A DNA stretch of 64,000 bases from Brevundimonas sp. MYb52 (GTDB lineage Bacteria > Pseudomonadota > Alphaproteobacteria > Caulobacterales > Caulobacteraceae), in assembly GCF_002979535.1 (NCBI RefSeq), contig NZ_PCPB01000017.1, positions 1 through 64,000 on the forward strand. The letters run 5' to 3'. The translations under genes and the position numbers were made by a program. Below, one piece after another: positions 23,553 to 31,900 of the stretch (position 1 is the first letter of the stretch; each line of letters starts with the position of its first letter). Below the pieces are notes generated by a model. The model saw nothing but the letters and a program-made list of their open reading frames with translations, had not been told where the DNA came from and searched no databases.

Positions 23553-24419
23553 TCAGCCCCGCTCGCCGGGCTCCTGCATATAGGGCCGCTCGGTCGGCGA
23601 GCGGTGATGCGGGGGAGGCGGGGGTGGAGGCGGCGCGTCGGGCACGGCATAGTAGCCCTGCTCGAAGTTGACGACCGGAGGCGCGGTCTCGACGCGCGGG
23701 GGAGCCACGTGGACCTGGGGCTGGGCGACCTCGACCTGGGCCGGGGCGACGCGGACGTCGGCGGGGGCCACATAGACGGGCGGCGGGGCGACATGGACGC
23801 GGGCCGGTTCGACATAGACCGGGGCCGGCTGCACATAGACCGGCGGGGATTCCACATAGACCGGCGGCTGCGAGACATAGACCGGGGGCTGGCTCACATA
23901 GACCGGCTCGGGGCGGTAATGGACCGGCTGGGGCGGCGGGCCGCAGCGGCAATCCGAGGCGTAGCCGCCTTGCTGGTAATAGCCCTGTTGATACTGGCCC
24001 TGTTGATATTGTCCCTGCGAATACTGGTTCTGCTGGTAGCCGCCGCGCGACCAGGGATAGCGCCCGTAGCCGTCGACGACATAGCCATAGGGCATGGAGC
24101 GGGTCACGCCGCTGTAGCCGTAGCCGCCGTGGCGGATCGGTTGTTGCGGCGGGGCGACGACGACGGGCGGGCGATAGCCGGCGCCGCCGTAACCATAGCC
24201 GTAGCCATAGGCCTCCACCGGGCCGTAGCCGCCCTGCCAGCCGCTGTCGCTGTAATAGGTCTGGACGCGGCTCTCGACGATGGGGCCGCGCTGGGCCCCG
24301 GCATAGGCCTGTTGGGCGTAGCCGGAGGCGGCGTTGTGGCGGACATGGCGCGTCTGCGCCTCAGCGGTTCCGGCGGCGAGCAGGGCCGCGCCGACAGCAA
24401 TATACAGAACAGCCTTCAT
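23553..24419 (-). CDS. secreted Tyr/Gln-rich PVYV-repeat protein
   Basis: A 288-residue exported protein of low complexity. The signal peptide (residues 1-22) ends GTAEAQ. The middle is rich in Tyr, Gly and Gln, with YGYGYGYGG and Q-Y-Q-Q-G repeats near 130-155; then a CRC pair; then from about 180 to 255 a ladder of PVYV units (PPVYVSQ, PPVYVESP, APVYVEPA) decaying into RVHVAPP, DVRVAP and QVHVAPP. A polyproline run (eight Pro) precedes a short C-terminus. The alternating Pro-Val-x-Val pattern suggests an extended surface or periplasmic polymer. ATG at 24419 gives an immediate signal peptide; 24476 does not. No homologous function recognised. Convergent with pyrF. Confidence 0.8.
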   Translation of the reverse strand: MKAVLYIAVGAALLAAGTAEAQTRHVRHNAASGYAQQAYAGAQRGPIVESRVQTYYSDSGWQGGYGPVEAYGYGYGYGGAGYRPPVVVAPPQQPIRHGGYGYSGVTRSMPYGYVVDGYGRYPWSRGGYQQNQYSQGQYQQGQYQQGYYQQGGYASDCRCGPPPQPVHYRPEPVYVSQPPVYVSQPPVYVESPPVYVQPAPVYVEPARVHVAPPPVYVAPADVRVAPAQVEVAQPQVHVAPPRVETAPPVVNFEQGYYAVPDAPPPPPPPPHHRSPTERPYMQEPGERG

Positions 24420-24512
24420 GGCCACGCTCCTTGTTTCAGCCGCAAAGGTTAACGCGGTTTGCGTCAGAGCGTTCAATATTCTCCCGATACGCGAGCGACG
24501 GGGCGTTCCAGC

Positions 24513-24761
24513 TCAGAAATCGACGGCCAGACCCTTCTTTTCCCAGTCGCCGTAGCGGGTCGGTTCGGGGCCGCGCGGACCGCCGTGTTCGGTGTCCAGA
24601 ACCACCTCTTCGCTCGCCTTGCGACGTTCGGCCGCTTCCAGCAGGGCGCGACGCGCGATCTCGCTCAAAGGCCGCTCCGGGGTGGCGTGGGGCACGTCGG
24701 CGTTGAAGGCGGGGGCCGTTTCAACATCGTCAGCGGCTGGCGGGGTGGGCTGTTCGGTCAC
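24513..24761 (-). CDS. DUF1674/SDHAF4-family succinate dehydrogenase assembly factor
   Basis: An 82-residue protein whose C-terminus carries the family signature GPRGPEPTRYGDWEKKGLAVDF (in two parts: GGPRGPEPTRYGDWE and KKGLAVDF). SDHAF4 binds FAD-loaded SdhA and promotes its assembly with SdhB; bacterial members of DUF1674 are thought to act likewise. The N-terminus is Pro/Ala-rich and probably flexible. An ORF to 24899 exists, but its upstream part overlaps the divergent htpX gene. The GTG at 24761 gives a family-sized protein. No sdh genes are in the window. Confidence 0.82.
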   Translation of the reverse strand: MTEQPTPPAADDVETAPAFNADVPHATPERPLSEIARRALLEAAERRKASEEVVLDTEHGGPRGPEPTRYGDWEKKGLAVDF

Positions 24762-24846
24762 AGGGGGTCTGCCTTGAGGGCGAGGAAACACGGCCTCACA
24801 TAGACGTTCAGGACTTCTTCGCCACCCCTGACGCCGCCTGGACCGC

Positions 24847-25809
24847 ATGAACCATCTCAAGACCTTCGCCCTGCTGGCCATGATGACCGCCCTGTTCATG
24901 GGTTTGGGCTATCTGATCGGCGGCGCGATGGGCATGGCCATCGCCCTGGCCGTGGCGGCGGCGATGAACCTGTTCAGCTACTGGAACGCCGACAAGATCG
25001 TGCTGAAGATGTACAGGGCCCAGGTGGTGGACGAGACCCATCCCAACGCCGTGGTCCGGGCCTATGTCGCCGACGTCAAGCAGATGGCGACGGACGCAGG
25101 CCTGCCCCTGCCGACCATCACCATCATCCCCAACGACCAGCCCAACGCCTTCGCCACTGGCCGTAATCCGCAGAACGCCGCCGTGGCCGCGACCAGCGGC
25201 CTGCTGGACATGCTGACGCGTGAAGAGGTGAGGGGCGTGATGGCCCACGAACTGGCCCATGTGAAGAACCGCGACACCCTGACCATGACGGTCACGGCGA
25301 CGGTGGCGGGCGCCATCGCCATGCTGGCCAATTTCGCGCTCTTCTTCGGCGGCGGCGACGACCGCGAGCGTCCTGGCGGTCTGATCGGGACCATCGCCCT
25401 GATGCTGCTGGCGCCCATGGCGGCGGGGCTGGTGCAGATGGCCATCAGCCGCGCCCGCGAATATGAGGCCGACCGGGTCGGCGCCGAGATCGCCAATGAT
25501 CCGCACGCCCTGGCCTCAGCCCTGCAGAAGATCGAGGCCTATGCCCGCGGGGCGGTGAATGTCCCGGCCGAGCGCAATCCGGCCACGGCCCATATGTTCA
25601 TCATCAATCCCTTGAACGGGAAGGGGGCGGACAACCTGTTCTCGACCCACCCGGCCACTGGCAACCGCGTCCGCGCCCTGATGGAGTTGGGGACGAAGAT
25701 GGGCATGAACCGGCGTCCGGCGGCGGCGCCCGTGGCGGCGAGGCGTCCTTCGACCAGCGTGCCGGCCACCCCCTCGACGCCGACAACGCCGCGCGGTCTC
25801 TGGGGCTAG
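24847..25809 (+). CDS. htpX: membrane zinc metalloprotease HtpX
   Basis: A 320-residue M48 protease. Two N-terminal membrane helices (about 5-45), the zinc motif HELAH at about 133-137, two more helices near 150-210 and the third ligand in SRAREYEAD near 205. HtpX degrades misfolded membrane proteins at the inner membrane, acting alongside FtsH. The C-terminal Pro/Thr-rich tail ending GLWG extends past the catalytic core. Upstream there is a weak heat-shock-like promoter (24773-24801). It is divergent from the SDHAF4-like gene; trmB follows 53 bp later. Confidence 0.95.
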   Translation: MNHLKTFALLAMMTALFMGLGYLIGGAMGMAIALAVAAAMNLFSYWNADKIVLKMYRAQVVDETHPNAVVRAYVADVKQMATDAGLPLPTITIIPNDQPNAFATGRNPQNAAVAATSGLLDMLTREEVRGVMAHELAHVKNRDTLTMTVTATVAGAIAMLANFALFFGGGDDRERPGGLIGTIALMLLAPMAAGLVQMAISRAREYEADRVGAEIANDPHALASALQKIEAYARGAVNVPAERNPATAHMFIINPLNGKGADNLFSTHPATGNRVRALMELGTKMGMNRRPAAAPVAARRPSTSVPATPSTPTTPRGLWG

Positions 25810-25862
25810 ATGGGGGCTGATCGACTTTGCGCCGTCGGGCGTAAACGGCTAGAGCGCGCGCC

Positions 25863-26606
25863 ATGACCGACAAGTCCGACCCCGCCGATCTGCCCGCCTT
25901 CGACGCCGACCGCCCCGAGTGGGCCCAGGCCCACGGCCCGCTGCGCTCGTTCGGGCGCATCAAGTCGCGGCCGATCAAGGCGCGTCAGGCGGCCCTGTTC
26001 GACACCCTGATGCCGCAGATCGCCGTGCCGGACCCAAGCAAGGGCCCGATCGACCCGCAGAGCCTGATGCCGGGCGCCAAGCAGGCCTGGCTGGAGATCG
26101 GCTTTGGCGGCGGCGAGCACCTGGCCGAACAGGCGGCGCGCAACCCCGACGCCCTGATGATCGGCTGCGAGCCCTTCCTCAACGGCGTGGCCTCGGCCTT
26201 GCGCCATGTGGAAGAGGGCGGTCTGAAGAACGTGCGCCTGCACGCCGACGACGCCCGTGCGGTGATGACGGCCCTGCCGGACGCCTCGCTGGACCGGGTG
26301 ATGATCCTGTTCCCCGACCCCTGGCACAAGGCGCGCCACAACAAGCGCCGCCTGTTGCAGGACGAGACGGCGGTCGAGATCGCCCGCCTGTTGAAGCCCG
26401 GCGGTCGGGTTCGCTTCGTCACCGACTGGCTGGACTATGCCGAGTGGGCGCTGGAGCGGCTGGCGCGCACGCCGGGCCTGACGCGGATCGAGGCTGAAGG
26501 CGCTGACTGGTTCGCCGTGCCGGCCGATCACGTCGTCACCCGCTATGAGGAAAAGAAGCTGGGCGACACCACGCCGATCTTCCTCGAGTTCGAGCGTCAG
26601 GCCTAA
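25863..26606 (+). CDS. trmB: tRNA (guanosine(46)-N7)-methyltransferase
   Basis: A 247-residue class I SAM methyltransferase making m7G46 in the variable loop of tRNAs. The SAM loop EIGFGGGEHL is near residues 78-87 and the TrmB signature FPDPWHKARHNKRRL near 154-168. The C-terminal TRYEEKKLGDTTPIF is family-typical (T-x-Y-E motif). Length is normal. It stands 53 bp after htpX and ahead of the chemoreceptor, with no evident functional tie to either. Confidence 0.96.
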   Translation: MTDKSDPADLPAFDADRPEWAQAHGPLRSFGRIKSRPIKARQAALFDTLMPQIAVPDPSKGPIDPQSLMPGAKQAWLEIGFGGGEHLAEQAARNPDALMIGCEPFLNGVASALRHVEEGGLKNVRLHADDARAVMTALPDASLDRVMILFPDPWHKARHNKRRLLQDETAVEIARLLKPGGRVRFVTDWLDYAEWALERLARTPGLTRIEAEGADWFAVPADHVVTRYEEKKLGDTTPIFLEFERQA

Positions 26607-26626
26607 GACCTTAGTCGTAAGGGCCG

Positions 26627-26650
26627 CTACGCAGGGGTTTCTACGCAGGG
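26627..26650 (+). promoter_or_regulatory. tandem CTACGCAGGG direct repeats upstream of chemoreceptor
   Basis: Two exact 10-nt copies (26627-26636 and 26641-26650) with a 4-nt gap, period 14, lying 65-88 bp before the chemoreceptor ATG. The arrangement resembles a two-component response-regulator operator, but the binding protein is not known. Confidence 0.4.
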
Positions 26651-26714
26651 CGGATTTTCCTCGACGTTTACCGGCGTTCTTCATCCTGACCCTGACAGTC
26701 AGGGGATATGACGA

Positions 26715-28640
26715 ATGCGTAGTTTGACGATCGGCGGCAGGGTGAACCTGCTGTCGGTGCTGGCGGTGGCCGGCCTGCTTTTGGTGACGGGCCTCTCTCT
26801 GATGAAGCTCGACGGCGTGATGCGCGCCGAGATCGCCGACCGGACCAAGAAGACGGTCGAGGTCGCCCATAGCGTCGTGTCCCATTATCAGGCCCAGGAA
26901 CAGCTGGGCGTCATGACGCGGCCCCAGGCCCAGGCGGCGGCCCTGTCGACCCTGCGCGCCCTGCGCTATGGCCAGGACGACTATTTCTGGGTCAACGACA
27001 TGCAGCCGCGCATGGTCATGCACCCCTTCAGCCCGCAGCTGGAGGGTCAGGACCTGAGCACCAAGACCGACGCCGACGGCGTCTTCATGTTCCGCGAGAT
27101 GACCGAGATCGCCCGTCGCGACGGCGCCGGCTTCCTCAACTACCGCTGGGCCAAGCCGGGTCAGGAAGAGCCGGCCTCCAAGGTCTCCTACGTCAAGGCC
27201 TTCGCGCCCTGGGGCTGGGTGGTCGGCTCGGGCGTCTATACGGATCAGATCGTCGCCGCCGTGGCGCGCGCGGCCCTGACCCTGGGCGGCATGGCGCTGC
27301 TGGTGGCGCTGGCCATGGGCGTGGCCGGCTGGAGGCTGGGCCGTTCGGTCGCCGGGCCGGTCGCAGCCCTGGCCGACCGCATGAAACGTCTGGCCGAGGG
27401 CGACAAGACCGCCCCCATTCCGGGCCTGGCCCGCCATGACGAGATCGGCCGCATGGCCGGAGCCCTGGAAGTGTTCCGCGACGCCGCCATCGCCAATGAG
27501 CGCCTGGAAGTCGAAGCCGCTGTCGCGAGACAGGAGGCCGAGGAAGAGCGCGCCCGCGTCGAGGCCGAGAAGGCCCGTATCGCCGAGGAAGACCGCGTGG
27601 CCGTCACCGCCCTGGGCCAGGGTCTGCAGGCCATGGCCAACGGCGACCTGACCCATCGGATGACCGCCCAGGTGGCGCAGCGTTCGGAACAGCTGAAGAC
27701 CGACTTCAACACCGCCATCGCCCAGCTGGAACAGGCCGTGGCCGTGGTGGTCGACAATGTCGCCGCCATCCGTTCGGGCTCCAGCGAAATCAGCCAGGCC
27801 TCGGACGACCTGTCGCGCCGCACCGAGCAGCAGGCCGCCAGCCTGGAAGAAACCGCCGCCGCCCTGGATCAGATCACCGCCACGGTGAACAAGACCGCCG
27901 ACGGCGCCCGTCAGGCGTCGGGCGTGGTCCAGTCGGCGCGCGGCGACGCCGAAAAGAGCGGCGTCATCGTTCGCGATGCGGTCCAGGCCATGAACGCCAT
28001 CGAGCAGTCTTCGGCTGAAATCGGCAATATCATCGGCGTGATCGACGAGATCGCCTTCCAGACCAATCTTCTGGCTCTGAACGCCGGGGTCGAAGCCGCC
28101 CGTGCGGGCGATGCGGGGCGCGGCTTCGCCGTGGTCGCCTCGGAAGTTCGGGCCCTGGCGCAACGTTCGGCGGAAGCGGCCAAGGAGATCAAGACCCTGA
28201 TTTCCGCCTCGGGTCAGCAGGTCGGCGCCGGCGTCAACCTGGTGGGTCAGACGGGCGAGGCCCTGCAACGCATCGTCAGCCGCGTGGCCGAAATCGACGG
28301 TCTGGTAAGCGAAATCTCGGCCTCGGCCCAGGAGCAGGCCACCGGCCTGCAACAGGTCAACACCGCCGTGAACCAGATGGATCAGGTCACCCAGCAGAAC
28401 GCCGCAATGGTCGAGCAGTCGACCGCCGCCAGTCATTCGCTGTCGCAAGAGGCCGACATTCTGGCCGCCTCGGTGTCGCGTTTCCGCACCGGTCAGGCCG
28501 CAGCCCCCGTCGCGCCCAAGCCGGCGTCGGTGCGCGCGCCGCAGCCGGTGGCCCAGACAGTCGCGGCCCTGCGCAGCACCGGCGGCGCCGCCCGCAAACC
28601 GGCCCTGGCCGTGGTCACGGACGGCTGGGAGGAGTTCTGA
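26715..28640 (+). CDS. methyl-accepting chemotaxis protein, sCache-type
   Basis: A 641-residue chemoreceptor. TM1 is near residues 9-29, followed by a periplasmic single-Cache domain (about 35-180) with the DDYFWVND and [11 protein letters not shown] motifs, TM2 near 188-208, HAMP near 212-270, a Glu/Ala/Arg-rich helix, and a long signalling domain with the hairpin-tip region [21 protein letters not shown] near 448. The C-terminus is Ala/Pro-rich and ends GWEEF, like the tethering pentapeptide used to bind CheR or CheB. Cache sensing of small acids or amino acids is family knowledge; the ligand is unknown. A direct repeat lies in its promoter and a terminator follows. No che genes are adjacent. 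Confidence 0.94.
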   Translation: MRSLTIGGRVNLLSVLAVAGLLLVTGLSLMKLDGVMRAEIADRTKKTVEVAHSVVSHYQAQEQLGVMTRPQAQAAALSTLRALRYGQDDYFWVNDMQPRMVMHPFSPQLEGQDLSTKTDADGVFMFREMTEIARRDGAGFLNYRWAKPGQEEPASKVSYVKAFAPWGWVVGSGVYTDQIVAAVARAALTLGGMALLVALAMGVAGWRLGRSVAGPVAALADRMKRLAEGDKTAPIPGLARHDEIGRMAGALEVFRDAAIANERLEVEAAVARQEAEEERARVEAEKARIAEEDRVAVTALGQGLQAMANGDLTHRMTAQVAQRSEQLKTDFNTAIAQLEQAVAVVVDNVAAIRSGSSEISQASDDLSRRTEQQAASLEETAAALDQITATVNKTADGARQASGVVQSARGDAEKSGVIVRDAVQAMNAIEQSSAEIGNIIGVIDEIAFQTNLLALNAGVEAARAGDAGRGFAVVASEVRALAQRSAEAAKEIKTLISASGQQVGAGVNLVGQTGEALQRIVSRVAEIDGLVSEISASAQEQATGLQQVNTAVNQMDQVTQQNAAMVEQSTAASHSLSQEADILAASVSRFRTGQAAAPVAPKPASVRAPQPVAQTVAALRSTGGAARKPALAVVTDGWEEF

Positions 28641-28653
28641 AGGTCTGACGACG

Positions 28654-28681
28654 GCGGGGGCTGACACGGCCCCCGCTTTCG
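28654..28681 (+). terminator. terminator after chemoreceptor
   Basis: Perfect 8-bp stem GCGGGGGC (28654-28661) with GCCCCCGC (28669-28676), 7-nt loop, then TTTCG. It begins 14 bp after the stop codon. Confidence 0.75.
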
Positions 28682-28731
28682 CCTATATGACCGCTCACAT
28701 CGTTAGACCGGCGTCCAACGGCGTCGTTTCA

Positions 28732-28760
28732 AGCGGCGGCCCGGACGGACCGCCGCTTTT
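28732..28760 (+). terminator. terminator-like hairpin in the rimP leader
   Basis: An 8-bp perfect stem AGCGGCGG (28732-28739) with CCGCCGCT (28750-28757), 10-nt loop, then TTTTGTATTT. It is separate from the chemoreceptor terminator and ends 17 bp before the rimP start, so it sits where an attenuator would control entry into rimP-nusA-infB. Confidence 0.6.
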
Positions 28761-28777
28761 GTATTTGGACCTGACCC

Positions 28778-29374
28778 TTGCGCGCCAAGACCGCTGAAGA
28801 CCGCGCCCTGCTGGAGATGATCGACCCCGTGGCCGAGAGCCTGGGGTTGGCCGTCGTGCGCGTGCGCCTGATGGGCGGCACCCTGCGTCGCCGCCTGCAG
28901 ATCATGGCCGAGCGCGTGATCGACAACGACATCTCGGTCGAGGAATGCGCCCGTCTGTCGCGCGCCGTGTCGGAAGTGTTCGACGCCGCCGACCCGATCT
29001 CGGGCGAGTACCTGCTGGAGGTGTCGTCGCCCGGCATCGACCGGCCGCTGACCCGCCTGCTGGACTTCCAACTGTTCGAAGGCTTTGAGGCCCGTCTGGA
29101 AACCGACCGCATGGTCGAGGGCCGCAAACGCTTCAAGGGCGTGCTGGCCGGCGTCGAGGGCGAGAATGTCGCCATCGATCTGGACGGCGAGGACGATACG
29201 GCCCTGATCCCGTTTGAATGGGTTGCGGACGCCAAGTTGGTGCTGACCGACGAACTGCTGAAGCGCGGCGCGGCTCTGCGCGCGGCGCGCGGCGAACCCG
29301 AAGACGACGGCCTGCCGGAAGGCGCGGCTGAAGACGAACAAACCAACCCGACCTCGACCAAGGACAAAGCCTGA
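28778..29374 (+). CDS. rimP: ribosome maturation factor RimP
   Basis: A 198-residue RimP, which helps assemble the 30S subunit, acting on the S12/S19 region. The N-terminal alpha/beta domain (about 1-90) carries [14 protein letters not shown] near 82-95, and the C-terminal SH3-like barrel spans about 95-165, ending in an acidic tail. The start is TTG at 28778: a stop in frame at 28772-28774 excludes anything longer, and starting at the next ATG (28817) would remove part of the first helix. It is preceded by a terminator-like hairpin and its TGA shares one base with the nusA ATG (TGATG), so translation is coupled. Confidence 0.93.
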   Translation: MRAKTAEDRALLEMIDPVAESLGLAVVRVRLMGGTLRRRLQIMAERVIDNDISVEECARLSRAVSEVFDAADPISGEYLLEVSSPGIDRPLTRLLDFQLFEGFEARLETDRMVEGRKRFKGVLAGVEGENVAIDLDGEDDTALIPFEWVADAKLVLTDELLKRGAALRAARGEPEDDGLPEGAAEDEQTNPTSTKDKA

Positions 29375-31098
29375 TGGCCGTCACCGGTATTTCCGCCAAC
29401 CGTCTCGAACTGCTCTCGATCGCCGACGCCGTCGCGCGTGAGAAGAACATCGACAAGGAAATCGTCATCGAGGCGATCGAGGAGGCGATCCAGAAGGGCG
29501 CCAAGTCGCGCTACGGCGCCCATCACGACATCCGCGCCAAGATCGACCACAAGACCGGCGAGCTGTCGCTGACCCGCCACGTCACCATCGTGCCCGACGA
29601 CTGGCAGCCGGAAGATGAGCTGGAAGAGTTCAACGACAGCGCCATGGTGCGCCTGAACGACGCCTCCAAGCGCGACCCGGAAGCCGAGGTCGGCAAGGAA
29701 TACATCGAGGTCCTGCCGCCGTTCGAGTTCGGCCGCGTCCAGACCCAGATGGCTCGCCAGGTCGTGACCGGCAAGGTCCGTGAGGCCGAGCGCGCCAACC
29801 AGTACGAAGAGTTCAAGGATCGCGTCGGCGAGATCGTCAACGGCACGGTCAAGCGCGTCGAATACGGCAACACCATCGTCGACCTGGGCCGTGGCGAAGG
29901 CATCATGCGCCGCGACCAGTCGATCCCGCGCGAAGTCTTCAACGTCGGCGACCGCGTCCGCACCTACATCTATGACGTCCGTCCCGAGGCCAAGGGCCCG
30001 CAGGTCATGCTGAGCCGCGCCCATCCGGGCTTCATGGCCAAGCTGTTCGCCCAGGAAGTGCCGGAAGTCTATGACGGCGTGATCGAGATCCGCGCCGCCG
30101 CTCGCGACGCCGGTTCGCGCGCCAAGATGGCCGTCCTGTCGAACGACAGCTCGATCGACCCTGTCGGCGCCTGCGTCGGCATGCGCGGCTCGCGCGTTCA
30201 GGCGGTCGTCGCCGAACTGCAGGGCGAGAAGATCGACATCATCCAGTGGAACGACGACGAGCCCACCTTCATCGTCAACGCCCTGGCCCCGGCCGAAGTG
30301 GCCAAGGTGGTCATGGACGAAGACGCTGACCGCGTCGAAGTCGTGGTGCCGGACGAACAGCTGTCGCTGGCCATCGGCCGTCGCGGCCAGAACGTGCGCC
30401 TGGCCTCGCAGCTGACCGGCTGGCAGATCGACATCATCACCGAAAGCCAGGACTCGGAGCGTCGCCAGAAGGAGTTCGCCGAGCGGACCGCCCTGTTCCA
30501 GGAAGCCCTGGACGTCGACGAAACCATCGCCCAGCTGCTGGTCACCGAAGGCTTCGCCACGGTCGAGGACCTGGCCTTCGTCGAATCCTACGAAGTCTCC
30601 GAGATCGAAGGCTTCGACGAGGACACCGCCGAAGAACTGCAGACCCGCGCCCGTGAGTTCCTGGACCGCAAGGCCGCCGAACTGGACGCCAAGCGCGTGG
30701 CCCTGGGCGTCGAGGACGACGTCCTGAACGTTCCGGGCGTGACCGGCGCCATCGCCGTCGCCCTGGGCGAAGGCGGTGTGAAGACGGTCGAAGACCTGGC
30801 CGACCTGGCCACCGACGAAATCCGCGGCGGCTATGAAGTCCGCAACGGCGAGCGCGTGAAGGTTCCGGGCGTGCTGGAGAGCTTCAACCTGTCGCAACAG
30901 GACGCCGAGCTGCTGATCCTGCAGGCCCGCGTGGCCGCTGGCTGGATCGACGCTTCGGAACTGCCGCAGGTCGAAGAGCCCGAGTATGAGGAAGAAATCT
31001 TCGCCGAAGCCGGTGAAGAGGGCGCCGAATACGCGGCTGAAGCCGTTGATGTCGATGCGGAGGTCTTCGCCGAAGACCTCGAGCCGTCGCAAGACTGA
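29374..31098 (+). CDS. nusA: transcription termination/antitermination factor NusA
   Basis: A 574-residue NusA. The order is: an RNA-polymerase-binding N-terminal domain (1-125), an S1 domain (about 135-200; [18 protein letters not shown]), two KH domains (about 200-345; [13 protein letters not shown] and [15 protein letters not shown] with GxxG loops), two acidic helix-hairpin-helix repeats (about 365-525), and an extra Glu/Ala-rich tail of about 45 residues. NusA controls pausing and termination and supports rRNA antitermination. Coupled to rimP by a 1-bp overlap; ylxR follows after 18 bp. Typical for alphaproteobacteria apart from the acidic tail. Confidence 0.97.
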   Translation: MAVTGISANRLELLSIADAVAREKNIDKEIVIEAIEEAIQKGAKSRYGAHHDIRAKIDHKTGELSLTRHVTIVPDDWQPEDELEEFNDSAMVRLNDASKRDPEAEVGKEYIEVLPPFEFGRVQTQMARQVVTGKVREAERANQYEEFKDRVGEIVNGTVKRVEYGNTIVDLGRGEGIMRRDQSIPREVFNVGDRVRTYIYDVRPEAKGPQVMLSRAHPGFMAKLFAQEVPEVYDGVIEIRAAARDAGSRAKMAVLSNDSSIDPVGACVGMRGSRVQAVVAELQGEKIDIIQWNDDEPTFIVNALAPAEVAKVVMDEDADRVEVVVPDEQLSLAIGRRGQNVRLASQLTGWQIDIITESQDSERRQKEFAERTALFQEALDVDETIAQLLVTEGFATVEDLAFVESYEVSEIEGFDEDTAEELQTRAREFLDRKAAELDAKRVALGVEDDVLNVPGVTGAIAVALGEGGVKTVEDLADLATDEIRGGYEVRNGERVKVPGVLESFNLSQQDAELLILQARVAAGWIDASELPQVEEPEYEEEIFAEAGEEGAEYAAEAVDVDAEVFAEDLEPSQD

Positions 31099-31116
31099 TG
31101 GGAGCCGCAACCGTCC

Positions 31117-31821
31117 ATGACCCCGAACGAGGCGCTGATCGATAGAGACCGTCAGGACCTGGTGACCCGCCAGGTTCTCGATGAATCTCGCCTGATCCGC
31201 TTCGTGCCGGCGCCGGACGGCTCGGTCGCGCCCGATCTGGCGCGCAAGCTGCCCGGCCGCGGCCTCTGGGTCGCCGCCGACCGCGCCTCGATCGAGACGG
31301 CGGTGAAGAAAAACCTGTTCGCCCGCTCGGCCAAGGCGCCGCTGAAACCGGCGGCGGACCTGGCGGATCTGGTCGAGAAGCTGCTGGTGCGGCGCTGTCT
31401 CGACCAACTGGGCCTTGCCCGGCGCGAAGGCGTGCTTATCTCTGGCTTCGAAAAGAGCGCCGCCGCCATTCGCGGCGGGCGAGCGGCCTGGGTCATCGAG
31501 GCGGCGGACGGGTCCGCCGACGGTCGAGGCAAGCTTCTGGCCCTGGCGAAACACCCGTCCCCGGCGCCCAAAATCTGCGGCGCATTCACGGCGGACGATT
31601 TGAGTTTGGCCCTTGGGCTGGAAAATGCGATACACGCCGTCCTGCTGCAAGGCGGGCGAGCTGATCGTTGGACCCTTGAGGTCGAGCGACTGGCGGGATT
31701 TCGGCCTCTGCGTCCAGAGAGCTGGCGCCGGAACGGCCCCGGCGACGGCGCCGAGGACGACCGGGGCGAGACCCCGGAACGAGAGCCTGAGGCTTTTGGC
31801 GGGCGAGGACCTGTTTCCTGA
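31117..31821 (+). CDS. YlxR (DUF448) RNA-binding protein with L7Ae-like domain
   Basis: A 234-residue protein with an N-terminal YlxR domain (about 1-90; RQVLDESRLIRFVPAPDG and LPGRGLWVAADR) followed by an L7Ae/L30e-like fold (about 92-195; REGVLISGFEKSAAAI) and a charged disordered tail. YlxR binds RNA and has been tied to transcription or RNase P activity in other bacteria; its place between nusA and infB is conserved. The usual Cys in the RTCVxCR-type start of YlxR is absent (RQDLVTRQV). The gap to infB is 79 bp with no terminator, so it is probably co-transcribed. Confidence 0.88.
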   Translation: MTPNEALIDRDRQDLVTRQVLDESRLIRFVPAPDGSVAPDLARKLPGRGLWVAADRASIETAVKKNLFARSAKAPLKPAADLADLVEKLLVRRCLDQLGLARREGVLISGFEKSAAAIRGGRAAWVIEAADGSADGRGKLLALAKHPSPAPKICGAFTADDLSLALGLENAIHAVLLQGGRADRWTLEVERLAGFRPLRPESWRRNGPGDGAEDDRGETPEREPEAFGGRGPVS

Positions 31822-31900
31822 CAAGGGAGCGGGACCACGCCCGGCTATGGGTGTTTGACGAGACGATGGCGGAATTCTCCGCCCCGAGTAAAGCGACCGG

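Noticed and set aside
25806..28667. 953-residue open frame on the minus strand across trmB and the chemoreceptor
   Set aside because: Antisense shadow of two clear genes; no domain or start signal.
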